Below, piece by piece: positions 1-6,357 of a DNA stretch of 21,930 bases; position 1 is the stretch's first letter, and each line of letters starts with the position of its first letter. The stretch covers positions 1-21,930 of the forward strand of contig JAFUPT010000063.1 in NCBI GenBank assembly GCA_017481065.1, read 5' to 3'. Made by a program: the position numbers and the translations under genes. This DNA comes from Clostridia bacterium. GTDB taxonomy: Bacteria > Bacillota_A > Clostridia > Christensenellales > Aristaeellaceae. A model generated the notes under the pieces. That model ran no database searches, had not been told where the DNA came from, and worked only from the letters and a program-made list of their open reading frames with translations.

Positions 1-366
1 GCCGGAGGGCTGACTCAGAGCGCCACCGTCATTCTTGCCGATGTAGCCCATACCTTCGATCAGGCCCAGGGAAACGGTGGACTTACCCTCGCCGAAGGGG
101 GTGGGGGTAACGGCGGTAACTTCGATGAACTTGCCGTCGGGCTTGTCCTTCAGACGCTCCATAACCTTGATGAAGTCGATCTTGGGAGTCTTGCCGTAGG
201 GGATGATTTCCTCGGGCAGCAGGCCGAGCTTCTCACGGAAATAGTCAACAGAAGGAAGAGACTTTTCAGCTTCCTCTGCGATCTGCCAATCCTTGTAGAT
301 AGTGGGGTCGAGCTTGACGATGCCCTTCTCGTCTACATACTTGCCATCAACGTAATTGATTGCCAT
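1..366 (-). CDS. fhs: Formate--tetrahydrofolate ligase, N-terminal part (runs off left edge)
   Basis: This enzyme makes 10-formyl-tetrahydrofolate from formate, THF and ATP in the cytoplasm, feeding purine synthesis and the methyl branch of one-carbon metabolism. The 122 visible codons contain the family's N-terminal pattern: an [11 protein letters not shown] segment (about residues 48-58), a LKDKPDGK segment (about 72-79), [11 protein letters not shown] at about 88-98 (the ATP-binding P-loop, usually AGEGKTT), and the start of the LSQPSGG stretch at the window edge. The ATG at 366 has an AGGAGG ribosome site about 9 nt upstream. The gene is divergent from the trigger-factor-like gene and has its own consensus promoter. 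Only about a fifth of the usual ~560 residues is present. Identification is by recognised motifs and is firm; the Phe and Ser in the P-loop are natural variants. Confidence 0.93.
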   Translation of the reverse strand, partial: MAINYVDGKYVDEKGIVKLDPTIYKDWQIAEEAEKSLPSVDYFREKLGLLPEEIIPYGKTPKIDFIKVMERLKDKPDGKFIEVTAVTPTPFGEGKSTVSLGLIEGMGYIGKNDGGALSQPSG

Positions 367-484
367 GGTAGGGGTTCCTCCTTCAATGTAAATCGGATGT
401 TGGTTGTCAGTCTGTCCGGCATGGCTGAACGCACAGCAACACACTTCAAACTGATCCGGGACCGCTTCTGCGCATGCCGCAGAT

Positions 485-503
485 ACTGTGTCCCGCTCAC
501 AGT
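485..503 (-). promoter_or_regulatory. Inverted repeat at the fhs transcription start (operator or leader hairpin)
   Basis: Perfect 6-bp arms ACTGTG and CACAGT surround 7 bp. The repeat lies exactly at the predicted start of the fhs transcript, so it could be a repressor site or the first hairpin of the mRNA. On the transcript the loop contains CGGGA, which can also pair with TCCCG about 25 nt downstream (plus-strand positions about 456-462), so an alternative fold or a pseudoknot is possible. No known riboswitch class was recognised. Confidence 0.45.
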
Positions 504-507
504 TGAA

Positions 508-536
508 AGTGTATCACAATTATTCAACGATGTCAA
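508..536 (-). promoter_or_regulatory. Promoter of fhs
   Basis: On the minus strand a perfect -35 TTGACA (531-536) is followed after 17 bp by -10 TACACT (508-513), with a TG dinucleotide one base upstream making it an extended -10. Transcription would start near 501, giving a leader of about 135 nt. The rest of the 367-695 interval holds this leader, the inverted repeat at 485-503 and the promoter of the chaperone gene; I see no further gene there. Confidence 0.75.
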
Positions 537-622
537 TAAATAACTCGCAAATTATTACTTTAAGATTCGGTATATAACTTGGAGTTCGTCCCATTTTTCG
601 CACATTTTCCCACGCGACAGAC

Positions 623-651
623 TGGACTTTGACGCAGGAAGACGCTATAAT
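623..651 (+). promoter_or_regulatory. Promoter of the trigger-factor-like gene
   Basis: A -10 TATAAT (646-651) is preceded after 17 bp by TGGACT (623-628), a 4/6 match to the -35 consensus. The transcript would have a leader of about 38 nt before the ATG at 696. Confidence 0.6.
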
Positions 652-695
652 AGTACATAATAATTTTAACATAATAGAATTGGAGTGTCAATAGA

Positions 696-1649
696 ATGTT
701 GAATTACAAAGGCCTGCATGCCGTGCGCGAAACCCTGAAAGTATCCGATGAAATGATCGACCGCCAGCTCAACAAGCTGCTTGAGCAGCGCGTGAAATAT
801 ATTCCCGTCACTGGCCGCCCCACCCAGTTGGATGATGAGGTCGTGCTGGATTACGCCGGCGAGGTCGGCGGCGTTTACTTCGAGGGCGGCACTGCCGAAA
901 GGCAGACCCTCGTCCTCGGCAGCGGCATGTTTATCCCCGGCTTCGAGGAGCAGCTGATCGGCAAGAACCCCGGCGATGATGTGGATGTATCCGTCACCTT
1001 CCCGGAGCAGTATCATGCGCCCGACCTGGCAGGCAAGGCGGCGGTTTTCCACTGCAAGATCCATGAAATCCGCCTCAAGGAAAAATACAAGATGGATGAT
1101 GTATTCGCCAAGGAAGTGGGCGGCTGCGAAAATATGGCCGCCTTCCGGGAATCCATGCGCAAGGCACTGCAGGATTATGTGGACCGCCAGGCCGACGCCG
1201 AGGTGAAGGACCGCCTGCTCGACCAGCTGCTCGACAGCTGCGAATTCGAAATCTCCGAGGAACAGCTCGCCGCCGCGCTCAACCATGAAATGCAGATGCT
1301 GGAAGCCCAGCTCGGCCGACAGGGGCTGAACATCGATATGTACTGCCAGTTCATGAGCAAGACCAGGGAAGAGCTGATGGACGAAATGAAGCCCGACGCC
1401 CAGCGCAATATCCAGCGCCAGATGGTGATCAACCAGATCGCCGAGCAGGAGAAGATCGAGGCGGATGTAAATTCCATCGCCGAAGCCCTGCAGGAAATCT
1501 GCCGCGAAAACAACATCACCGTCGAGGAGCTCCAGCCCCATATGGATGAAAAGTTCCAGGAAGCCCTCAGCCAGAGCGTGCTGAATACCAAGGTGCTCAA
1601 TTTCCTCCTCGCCAACGCCGTGATCGAGGAAGTGGTGAAGGAGGCGTAA
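696..1649 (+). CDS. Trigger-factor-like FKBP-type prolyl isomerase lacking the ribosome-binding domain
   Basis: The protein (317 aa) matches trigger factor from the domain linker onward. It begins with the YKGL motif that in full-length trigger factor (about 430 aa) follows the N-terminal ribosome-binding domain. Residues about 40-128 form an FKBP-type peptidyl-prolyl isomerase domain with the typical LGSGMFIPGFEEQLIG core and the TFPE.YHA segment. Residues about 135-317 are the helical C-terminal chaperone domain, rich in Glu, Gln and Met. The ribosome-docking GFRxGK region is absent, and no ORF upstream could supply it because the promoter lies directly before the ATG. It therefore probably acts as a free cytosolic chaperone/isomerase and not at the ribosomal exit tunnel (inference). 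The ribosome site is TGGAG about 10 nt upstream. A canonical tig may exist elsewhere in the genome. Confidence 0.85.
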   Translation: MLNYKGLHAVRETLKVSDEMIDRQLNKLLEQRVKYIPVTGRPTQLDDEVVLDYAGEVGGVYFEGGTAERQTLVLGSGMFIPGFEEQLIGKNPGDDVDVSVTFPEQYHAPDLAGKAAVFHCKIHEIRLKEKYKMDDVFAKEVGGCENMAAFRESMRKALQDYVDRQADAEVKDRLLDQLLDSCEFEISEEQLAAALNHEMQMLEAQLGRQGLNIDMYCQFMSKTREELMDEMKPDAQRNIQRQMVINQIAEQEKIEADVNSIAEALQEICRENNITVEELQPHMDEKFQEALSQSVLNTKVLNFLLANAVIEEVVKEA

Positions 1650-1691
1650 GCCGGAAAGGCCACGTCGAGGAATGATCCCTCCCCCAGCAAT

Positions 1692-1722
1692 AAAAAATGA
1701 CCTCCGACGGAGGTCATTTTTT
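1692..1722 (+). terminator. Bidirectional intrinsic terminator between convergent genes
   Basis: The stem AATGACCTC / GAGGTCATT around CGACG is flanked by A6 on the left and T6 on the right, so it can end transcripts of the chaperone gene (plus) and of the threonine aldolase operon (minus). Confidence 0.9.
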
Positions 1723-1738
1723 ATATAAATATGGGATT

Positions 1739-1790
1739 TAAGGGGAATCATTCCCCTTTGCAGGGTTTTCAAAGGAACAGCGTCCCCTGA
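1739..1790 (-). repeat. Two-module palindromic intergenic repeat, copy A
   Basis: Read on the minus strand, a GGGGACGCTGTTCC module is followed by CCCTGC and then the palindrome AGGGGAAT-G-ATTCCCCT (plus 1741-1757). The same order of modules occurs on the plus strand at 20864-20913, so this is a dispersed repeat and not a random palindrome. It lies between the terminator and the end of the threonine aldolase gene. Confidence 0.7.
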
Positions 1791-1799
1791 ACGCCTCCC

Positions 1800-2837
1800 T
1801 CACAGCACCCGCTTCAAATCCCCGATCAGCCTGTCCACATTCTCCTCGAGGGTTCCCCAGCCGGTGCAGAAGCGTACGCAGCTGCGCTGTTCATCCACGC
1901 GCTGTATGTAGGAATAGCTGTAATCCTTTTTGAGCTCCTCCAGCGCAGCATCCGGCAGGATGGGGAACTGCTGGTTGGTGGGGCTCTCGATCAGGAAGGG
2001 AACGCCCAGCTCCACAAAGGCCGCCTTCAGCTTCATGGCGAGCTTATGGGCGTGGGCGGAGAGCTCGAAGTAGAGATCATCCTTAAAGAGCTCGATAAAC
2101 TGGATGCCCAGCAGCCGTCCCTTGGCCCGCATGCCGCCCTTCTGCTTGAGGATGTAGCGGAAATCCTCCTTGAGCGCATCGTTTACCAGCACCAGCGCCT
2201 CGCCAAAGAGCGCGCCCTGCTTGGTGCCGCCAATGTAGAAGGCGTCGGTAACCTGCGCAAGGAAGGGCAGGTCCACATCGCAGGCCTCGGAGGCCAGGCC
2301 GTAGCCCAGGCGCGCACCGTCCACAAAGAGGTACAGCTTCCACTGATCGCACACCTCGCGCATCTGCGCAAGCTCCTGGCGGGAATAGAGCGTGCCGTAC
2401 TCCGTGGGCAGGGACAGGTACACCACCTTGGGCATCACCATGTGTTCGTGGGAATCATCGGAGAAGTGCAGGCGGCAGTACTCGGAAACCTGCTGCGCGT
2501 TGATCTTGCCATCCTTGTGGGGCAGCTCGATCACCTTGTGGCCGATGGCTTCCACGGAGCCGGTTTCGTGCACGGCGATGTGGCCGCTGGCTGCGGAAAT
2601 CACGCCCTGATGGGGCCGCATGGCCGCAGAGAGGAAGGTAAAATTGGTCTGGGTGCCGCCCACAAGGAACTGCACATCCGCATCCGGAGCCTTGCATACC
2701 TGCTTGATCAGCCCGCGGGCCTCCTCGCAGTATTCATCCTCGCCGTAGCCGGTGGTCTGCACCATGTTGGTCTCAATCAATCTGTTCAGGATGCGCGGAT
2801 GCGCGCCCTCCTGGTAATCGCTGTTAAAACGAATCAT
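1800..2837 (-). CDS. Low-specificity threonine aldolase (PLP-dependent)
   Basis: The 345-aa protein belongs to the beta-eliminating lyase / threonine aldolase family, which cleaves L-threonine or allo-threonine to glycine and acetaldehyde in the cytoplasm. Visible landmarks are the N-terminal FNSDYQEGAHP, the GGTQTN segment (60-65), H90 in HIAVHETGS (aromatic/His stacking on PLP), D173 in FVDGARLGYG (pyridine-nitrogen Asp) and K206 in GGTKQG, the Schiff-base lysine. The length is normal. The ATG at 2837 overlaps the stop of the DUF523 gene (ATGA) and has AGGAGG 11 nt upstream, so the two are translationally coupled. Glycine produced here could feed one-carbon metabolism, in line with fhs nearby, though the two are not co-transcribed. 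Family assignment is firm; exact substrate stereochemistry cannot be read from sequence. Confidence 0.92.
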   Translation of the reverse strand: MIRFNSDYQEGAHPRILNRLIETNMVQTTGYGEDEYCEEARGLIKQVCKAPDADVQFLVGGTQTNFTFLSAAMRPHQGVISAASGHIAVHETGSVEAIGHKVIELPHKDGKINAQQVSEYCRLHFSDDSHEHMVMPKVVYLSLPTEYGTLYSRQELAQMREVCDQWKLYLFVDGARLGYGLASEACDVDLPFLAQVTDAFYIGGTKQGALFGEALVLVNDALKEDFRYILKQKGGMRAKGRLLGIQFIELFKDDLYFELSAHAHKLAMKLKAAFVELGVPFLIESPTNQQFPILPDAALEELKKDYSYSYIQRVDEQRSCVRFCTGWGTLEENVDRLIGDLKRVL

Positions 2838-3298
2838 CTATCTTCACCCCTCCTGATTTTTTCCATCAATTCCTGTATGCGGGATTCGCCGTAAACCGCG
2901 ATCCCGTTTTTCTTCATCATTTCCCCGGTCACGCCGTCGCCCGGCGCAAATTTCCCGGAAAAGCTGCCATCGTAAATCATACCGGAACCGCAGCTGGGGC
3001 TGCGCTCCTTCAATATGGCAAGCTCAGCGCCGTAGAGCCGGGCCAGCTTCAATGCCTCGCCCGCGCCGCGCTGGAAGGCCCCTGTCACATCCGTGCCGTC
3101 CTTCATCACTACCCTGTTCCCCACCCGCTCGGATGGCGTGCGGGGCGTGGGCAGGCCGCCCAGGATCTCCGGACACACCGGCACGATCTGCGCGAGCTCC
3201 ATCAACTCTTCCAGTTCGGGAACCCGCTTTCCGCCGCCATCATAGCGGCAATTCACACCCATCAGGCATGCACTCATCAGAATTACAGGCTTTCCCAT
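2834..3298 (-). CDS. DUF523 / TudS-type protein, putative Fe-S desulfidase
   Basis: The 154-aa protein shows the DUF523 signature: SACLMGVNCRYDG near the N-terminus (C11, C17), VCPEILGGLPTPR.P.E (C42) and LKERSPSCG (C103). Family members of the TudS type bind a [4Fe-4S] cluster through three conserved cysteines and remove sulfur from thiouracil-type compounds or thiolated tRNA nucleosides; whether this protein does so is inference. The reading frame is open upstream to 3415, but that extension is antisense-like basic sequence inside the reductase gene. The ATG at 3298 has AGGGG 8 nt upstream, lies 1 nt after the reductase stop, and starts exactly at the conserved domain. It sits between an Fe-S aldo/keto reductase and threonine aldolase. 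The C-terminal DUF1722 domain found in RudS is absent. Confidence 0.85.
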   Translation of the reverse strand: MGKPVILMSACLMGVNCRYDGGGKRVPELEELMELAQIVPVCPEILGGLPTPRTPSERVGNRVVMKDGTDVTGAFQRGAGEALKLARLYGAELAILKERSPSCGSGMIYDGSFSGKFAPGDGVTGEMMKKNGIAVYGESRIQELMEKIRRGEDR

Positions 3299-3299
3299 A

Positions 3300-4451
3300 T
3301 CATTTCCCCTGCTTGGCCTTCTTCTGGGCCTCGTCCCTCTCGCGGCAAACCTGCGCCCAGCTGGGCATTTTGGAAAGCTCCGCAGCAAAATCCTGCATGG
3401 CCTTGGGGATATCAATATTCTGCGGGCACACCGCCGCGCAGGCGCCGCAGCCGATGCAATCCGCCGGGCGATGGCCCTCGGGCAGGGATTCCATGTTCAT
3501 GGTCACCAGAAAGCCGGGAGAGAAGCGGTGATCGTTGTAAGCGCCGATGATGCGCGGAATATCCAGCTCCATGGGGCAGCCGTCGCAGCAGTAGCGGCAG
3601 GCGGTGCAGGGCAGGGAATTCTTCATGCCGTCGGCGAGGGCATAGAGCTTCTGAACTTCATCTTCAGAGAGGGGCTTCCGCTCATCAAAGATGGCAATAT
3701 TCTGCTCCATCTGCTCCTCGGAAGACATGCCGCTCAAAACCATCTTCACGTTGTCCAGGCCCTGCAGCCAGCGGAAGGCCTGCTCCACGGCATTGTCGAG
3801 CCCGTTTACGCTGGCCAGCTTGCCGCCGCGCAGGGGCTCCATCACCCACACCGGAATGCCGCGCTCGGTGAGGAGGTTATAGCGGGCCTCAGCATCCTGC
3901 AGGGACCAATCAAGGTAGTTCAGCTGCATCTGGCAGAACTCCATGTGCGCACCCCAGCGGTCGAGGAAGGCCCTCAGGCTATCGTAGCGGGCATGGGTGG
4001 AGAAGCCCAGGTGCTTGATGCGGCCCTTTTTCTTCTGCTCGATGAAGTAATCCACGATGCCCCACTTGGGATCGTTGTACACCTCTGCGGACTTTTCATA
4101 TACGTTGTGCAGCAGGTAGAAATCAAAGTAATCCACCCTGCACTTCTTCAGCTGCTCCTCAAACACTGCCGCGGGATCGTAGCTCTCGGCGATCTGGTGT
4201 CCGGGAAACTTGGTAGCGAGGTAGTAGCTCTCCCGGGGATAATTCTGCAGAATATCGCCCAGCACGCTCTCGCTGGCGCCGCCGTGGTAGGGATAGGCGG
4301 TATCTATGTAATTCACGCCGCCCCCGAAGGCAAGGCGCACCATATCGGCCGTCCGCTCTGCATCCACGCCGCCATCCGGCAGGGTGGGCAGGCGCATCGC
4401 GCCGAAGCCCAGCAGGGATAGCTTCTTATCCTGGAAAGTAGAATAAATCAT
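3300..4451 (-). CDS. Aldo/keto reductase with C-terminal double 4Fe-4S domain
   Basis: Residues 1-260 form an aldo/keto reductase barrel with the catalytic tetrad D50, Y55, K81 and H115 visible in YIDTAYPYHGG, ATKFP and YLLHN. The C-terminal part carries two ferredoxin-like cysteine motifs: C282-C285-C288-C292 (with an extra C289) and C332-C335-C338-C342, each ending in CP. This matches the predicted Fe-S oxidoreductases of the AKR superfamily (COG1453 type, about 380 aa); their substrates are mostly unknown, and the clusters suggest ferredoxin-linked electron transfer besides NAD(P)H. The ATG at 4451 follows GGGAGG by about 8 nt. It is followed 1 nt after its stop by the DUF523 gene, so the two are in one operon. 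Confidence 0.92.
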   Translation of the reverse strand: MIYSTFQDKKLSLLGFGAMRLPTLPDGGVDAERTADMVRLAFGGGVNYIDTAYPYHGGASESVLGDILQNYPRESYYLATKFPGHQIAESYDPAAVFEEQLKKCRVDYFDFYLLHNVYEKSAEVYNDPKWGIVDYFIEQKKKGRIKHLGFSTHARYDSLRAFLDRWGAHMEFCQMQLNYLDWSLQDAEARYNLLTERGIPVWVMEPLRGGKLASVNGLDNAVEQAFRWLQGLDNVKMVLSGMSSEEQMEQNIAIFDERKPLSEDEVQKLYALADGMKNSLPCTACRYCCDGCPMELDIPRIIGAYNDHRFSPGFLVTMNMESLPEGHRPADCIGCGACAAVCPQNIDIPKAMQDFAAELSKMPSWAQVCRERDEAQKKAKQGK

Positions 4452-4479
4452 GCTTCATCCTCCCGTATCGCGTTCTCCC

Positions 4480-4540
4480 GGCTCCCCTTGCGCAGGGAGA
4501 GCCTTCAAGGGGTGTTTTGCGGGCAATCCCGCGTAATCGC
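4480..4540 (-). repeat. Intergenic palindromic sequence between aminopeptidase and reductase genes
   Basis: In the 118-nt gap, GGCTCCCCT and AGGGAGAGCC (4480-4503) face each other around TGCGC, and a second small hairpin CGGG-CAAT-CCCG follows about 25 nt further right. There is no U-run, so it is unlikely to be a terminator for the aminopeptidase gene. It resembles short repeated hairpins common between genes of gut Firmicutes, but no second copy of this exact type is in the window. Confidence 0.45.
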
Positions 4541-4569
4541 CCCTGCAATTCATCCGAAATCTGCCGTCC

Positions 4570-5811
4570 TCAGAATGCAAACTTACCATCCACAAACACC
4601 GCGATCTCCCGTCCGTCATGGGTCCTGCCCACGATGGAAAGGTCCTCCGTGCCCACCATGAAGTCCACATGGTTGATGGATTGGTTCAGTCCCAGCGCCT
4701 TCTGACCCTCCTCATCCAGCTTCTCGCCGCCGCGCACGCAGTTTGCATAGGCGGAACCGAAGGCCAAGTGGCAGGAGGCATTCTCATCAAAGAGGGTATT
4801 GTAGAACAGGATGCCGGTCTGCTTGATGGGCGAATCGCTGGCCACCAGCGCCACTTCACCGAGATAGGAAGATCCCTCGTCAGTGGCGATGGAATTGCGC
4901 AGGTATTCCTCGCCGCAGCGGGCGTGCACATCCACAATCCTGCCGTCCTTGAAATCCAGGTAGAAATCCTCCACAAGGTTTCCATCCAGCGCCAGCGGCA
5001 TGGATGCATACACCCGGCCATCCACGCCGTCCCAGCGGGGCGCGGTGAAGATTTCCTCGGTAGGAATATTCGCCACGAAATCCACGCCCTTTTCGCTGGT
5101 ATCCGCGCCGCCGGCCCACACATGGTTCTCCGGCAGGCGGAGGGTCAGGTCGGTGCCAAGGGAATTGGTATAGTGCAGGGTTTCAAAGTTGTAATCGTTC
5201 AAAATCTTCGCACGGCGGGCAGTGGCCTCAATGTGTGCCTTCCACCTTTCCACGGCCTTGCCGTCGCCGCTGATGCGGCACACGGAAAAGATGGCTTCCC
5301 AGAGCGCATCGATGGCCTGCTCCTCGCTAAGCCCCGGAAACACCTTCACCGCCCACGCCTTCGTGGGATGCGCGCCGATGCTCCACTGGAATTTGTTGGC
5401 GTTCAGCGCCTCGTGCAGTGCCTTGGATGCCTTGCCGCTGGCCCGCTGCCATGCAAGGATGCGATCGCTGTCCACACCCTTGAGCAGTTCCGGATCATCG
5501 CCAATGATGTGCAGCATGGGGCACTGGGTATCCACCATATAATCAAACTTCGCCTGCATGTAGGCGGGAACCTGAACAAATACCTCGTCCGCCGCGTGCA
5601 GGTAGCGCTGGCGGGTAACGAAATCATCGTTCCAGTCAAGCAGCACTTCCTTTGCCCCGCAATCGTAGCAGGCCGCCACGCACATGCGCGCCAGCTGGGC
5701 GCATTCCACGGGAGCAGTCAAGCGCGGGGTCTGCCCGGGCTGCAGGTTCATGCCCACCTCCACCAGAAGATGGGCGTATTCATTCAACTTTGCCGCATAA
5801 TTTTCAATCAT
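4570..5811 (-). CDS. M29-family metallo-aminopeptidase
   Basis: The 413-aa protein is a cytoplasmic aminopeptidase of family M29 (AmpS/PepS/AmpT type), which removes N-terminal residues from peptides using two metal ions. The five metal ligands can be placed: E253 (NIPTEEIFTAP), E319 (YLGEVALV), H348 (CHLAFG), H381 and D383 (NHVDFMVG). Their spacing equals that of the Thermus enzyme (250, 316, 345, 378, 380) with a constant offset of 3, which supports an active enzyme of normal length. The ATG at 5811 has AAGGAAG upstream. No strong promoter is visible between it and the terminator of tRNA-Leu, so it may depend partly on readthrough. Downstream genes (reductase, DUF523, threonine aldolase) run in the same direction after a 118-nt gap. 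Confidence 0.94.
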   Translation of the reverse strand: MIENYAAKLNEYAHLLVEVGMNLQPGQTPRLTAPVECAQLARMCVAACYDCGAKEVLLDWNDDFVTRQRYLHAADEVFVQVPAYMQAKFDYMVDTQCPMLHIIGDDPELLKGVDSDRILAWQRASGKASKALHEALNANKFQWSIGAHPTKAWAVKVFPGLSEEQAIDALWEAIFSVCRISGDGKAVERWKAHIEATARRAKILNDYNFETLHYTNSLGTDLTLRLPENHVWAGGADTSEKGVDFVANIPTEEIFTAPRWDGVDGRVYASMPLALDGNLVEDFYLDFKDGRIVDVHARCGEEYLRNSIATDEGSSYLGEVALVASDSPIKQTGILFYNTLFDENASCHLAFGSAYANCVRGGEKLDEEGQKALGLNQSINHVDFMVGTEDLSIVGRTHDGREIAVFVDGKFAF

Positions 5812-5857
5812 ATTTTTCTTCCTTCCAATATATTCAACATTTCTCTTCTACAAATAA

Positions 5858-5880
5858 AGTGGACAGTAATCTGTCCACTT
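5858..5880 (-). terminator. Intrinsic terminator after tRNA-Leu
   Basis: On the minus strand AGTGGACAG and CTGTCCACT form a 9-bp stem with loop ATTA, followed by TTTATTTG. It lies 3 nt past the CCA end of tRNA-Leu and would end the transcript of the membrane protein gene plus tRNA. Confidence 0.8.
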
Positions 5881-5882
5881 GC

Positions 5883-5969
5883 TGGTGCTGAAAACGGGAC
5901 TTGAACCCGTACATTCTCTCGAATAGCGGATTTTAAGTCCGCTGCGTCTGCCGATTCCGCCATTTCAGC
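5883..5969 (-). tRNA. tRNA-Leu (anticodon UAA)
   Basis: An 87-nt class II tRNA with encoded CCA. Acceptor arms GCTGAAA and TTTCAGC pair, followed by discriminator A. The anticodon stem GCGGA/TCCGC holds the loop CTTAAAA, giving anticodon TAA. The long variable arm (ATTC...GAAT) is typical of leucine tRNAs, and the T arm reads GGGTTCAAGTCCC. It reads UUA (and UUG) codons. There is no separate promoter, so it is probably processed from the transcript that begins before the small membrane protein gene. Confidence 0.95.
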
Positions 5970-5972
5970 AAA

Positions 5973-5988
5973 TCGGACGCAAGTCCGA
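5973..5988 (-). other. Small hairpin between membrane protein stop and tRNA-Leu
   Basis: TCGGAC and GTCCGA form a 6-bp stem around a 4-nt loop, a few bases before the tRNA 5' end. It lacks a U-run, so it more likely helps processing of the shared transcript than termination. This is inference. Confidence 0.4.
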
Positions 5989-5994
5989 ATGGTT

Positions 5995-6270
5995 TTATTG
6001 CTGCTCCGCGTGCTTCTTGCGGCGGCGGGCGAGCTTCTTAATCTTCCTGCAATTCATGCCCAGGAACAGCCAGTTCAGGAAAAACAGCAGGCCGATCAGG
6101 GTGAAAATGCCGAATACAACCCAATATGCCACCGTTTCATTCGGCAGCTTATCCAGGCCAAAGTTTACCATATACATCATTTTGCTGGTCAGAAAACCTG
6201 CAACGGCGAAGCCGCCGGCCATGAAGCCCAGCAGCAGCACAGCGCCGATCACAAAACAAACAATTGCCAT
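5995..6270 (-). CDS. Small two-helix membrane protein, function unknown
   Basis: The 91-aa product has two hydrophobic segments, at about residues 3-28 and 47-71, separated by a short polar loop, and ends in a basic cytoplasmic tail (KIKKLARRRKK). I do not recognise a family. The reading frame is open to 6336, but the ATG at 6270 has AAGGAG 6 nt upstream and lies just after a perfect promoter whose start site would fall inside the longer version, so 6270 is the start. It is the first gene before tRNA-Leu(UAA), with which it appears co-transcribed. Basic tail and helix order suggest both ends in the cytoplasm. Confidence 0.75.
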   Translation of the reverse strand: MAIVCFVIGAVLLLGFMAGGFAVAGFLTSKMMYMVNFGLDKLPNETVAYWVVFGIFTLIGLLFFLNWLFLGMNCRKIKKLARRRKKHAEQQ

Positions 6271-6298
6271 GTTACGCTCCTTATAACGATATGCATCC

Positions 6299-6327
6299 AT
6301 TATAATGCGAAAGACCATGGCTGTCAA
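6299..6327 (-). promoter_or_regulatory. Consensus promoter for small membrane protein and tRNA-Leu
   Basis: TTGACA (6322-6327), 17 bp, TATAAT (6299-6304): both hexamers are perfect. This is the strongest promoter by sequence in the window and fits driving a tRNA. Confidence 0.88.
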
Positions 6328-6357
6328 GAGCCGCAATCTGCCAGCAAATCCGGTGCA

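Noticed and set aside
367..507. ZTP or THF riboswitch upstream of fhs
   Set aside because: Structured, but the conserved 3' CCGC-GGGC core of ZTP riboswitches and the THF consensus were not found by eye.
629..651. TTGACG (629-634) as -35 for the chaperone promoter
   Set aside because: Only 11 bp separate it from the -10 TATAAT; TGGACT at 623 gives the correct 17-bp spacing.
666..1772. 368-codon frame on the minus strand opposite the chaperone gene
   Set aside because: It runs through the bidirectional terminator and mirrors the trigger-factor-like gene; no motif of its own.
3299..3415. N-terminal extension of the DUF523 protein
   Set aside because: The extra 39 residues are Arg/Pro-rich out-of-frame translation of the reductase gene's 3' end; ATG 3298 has a ribosome site and matches the domain start.
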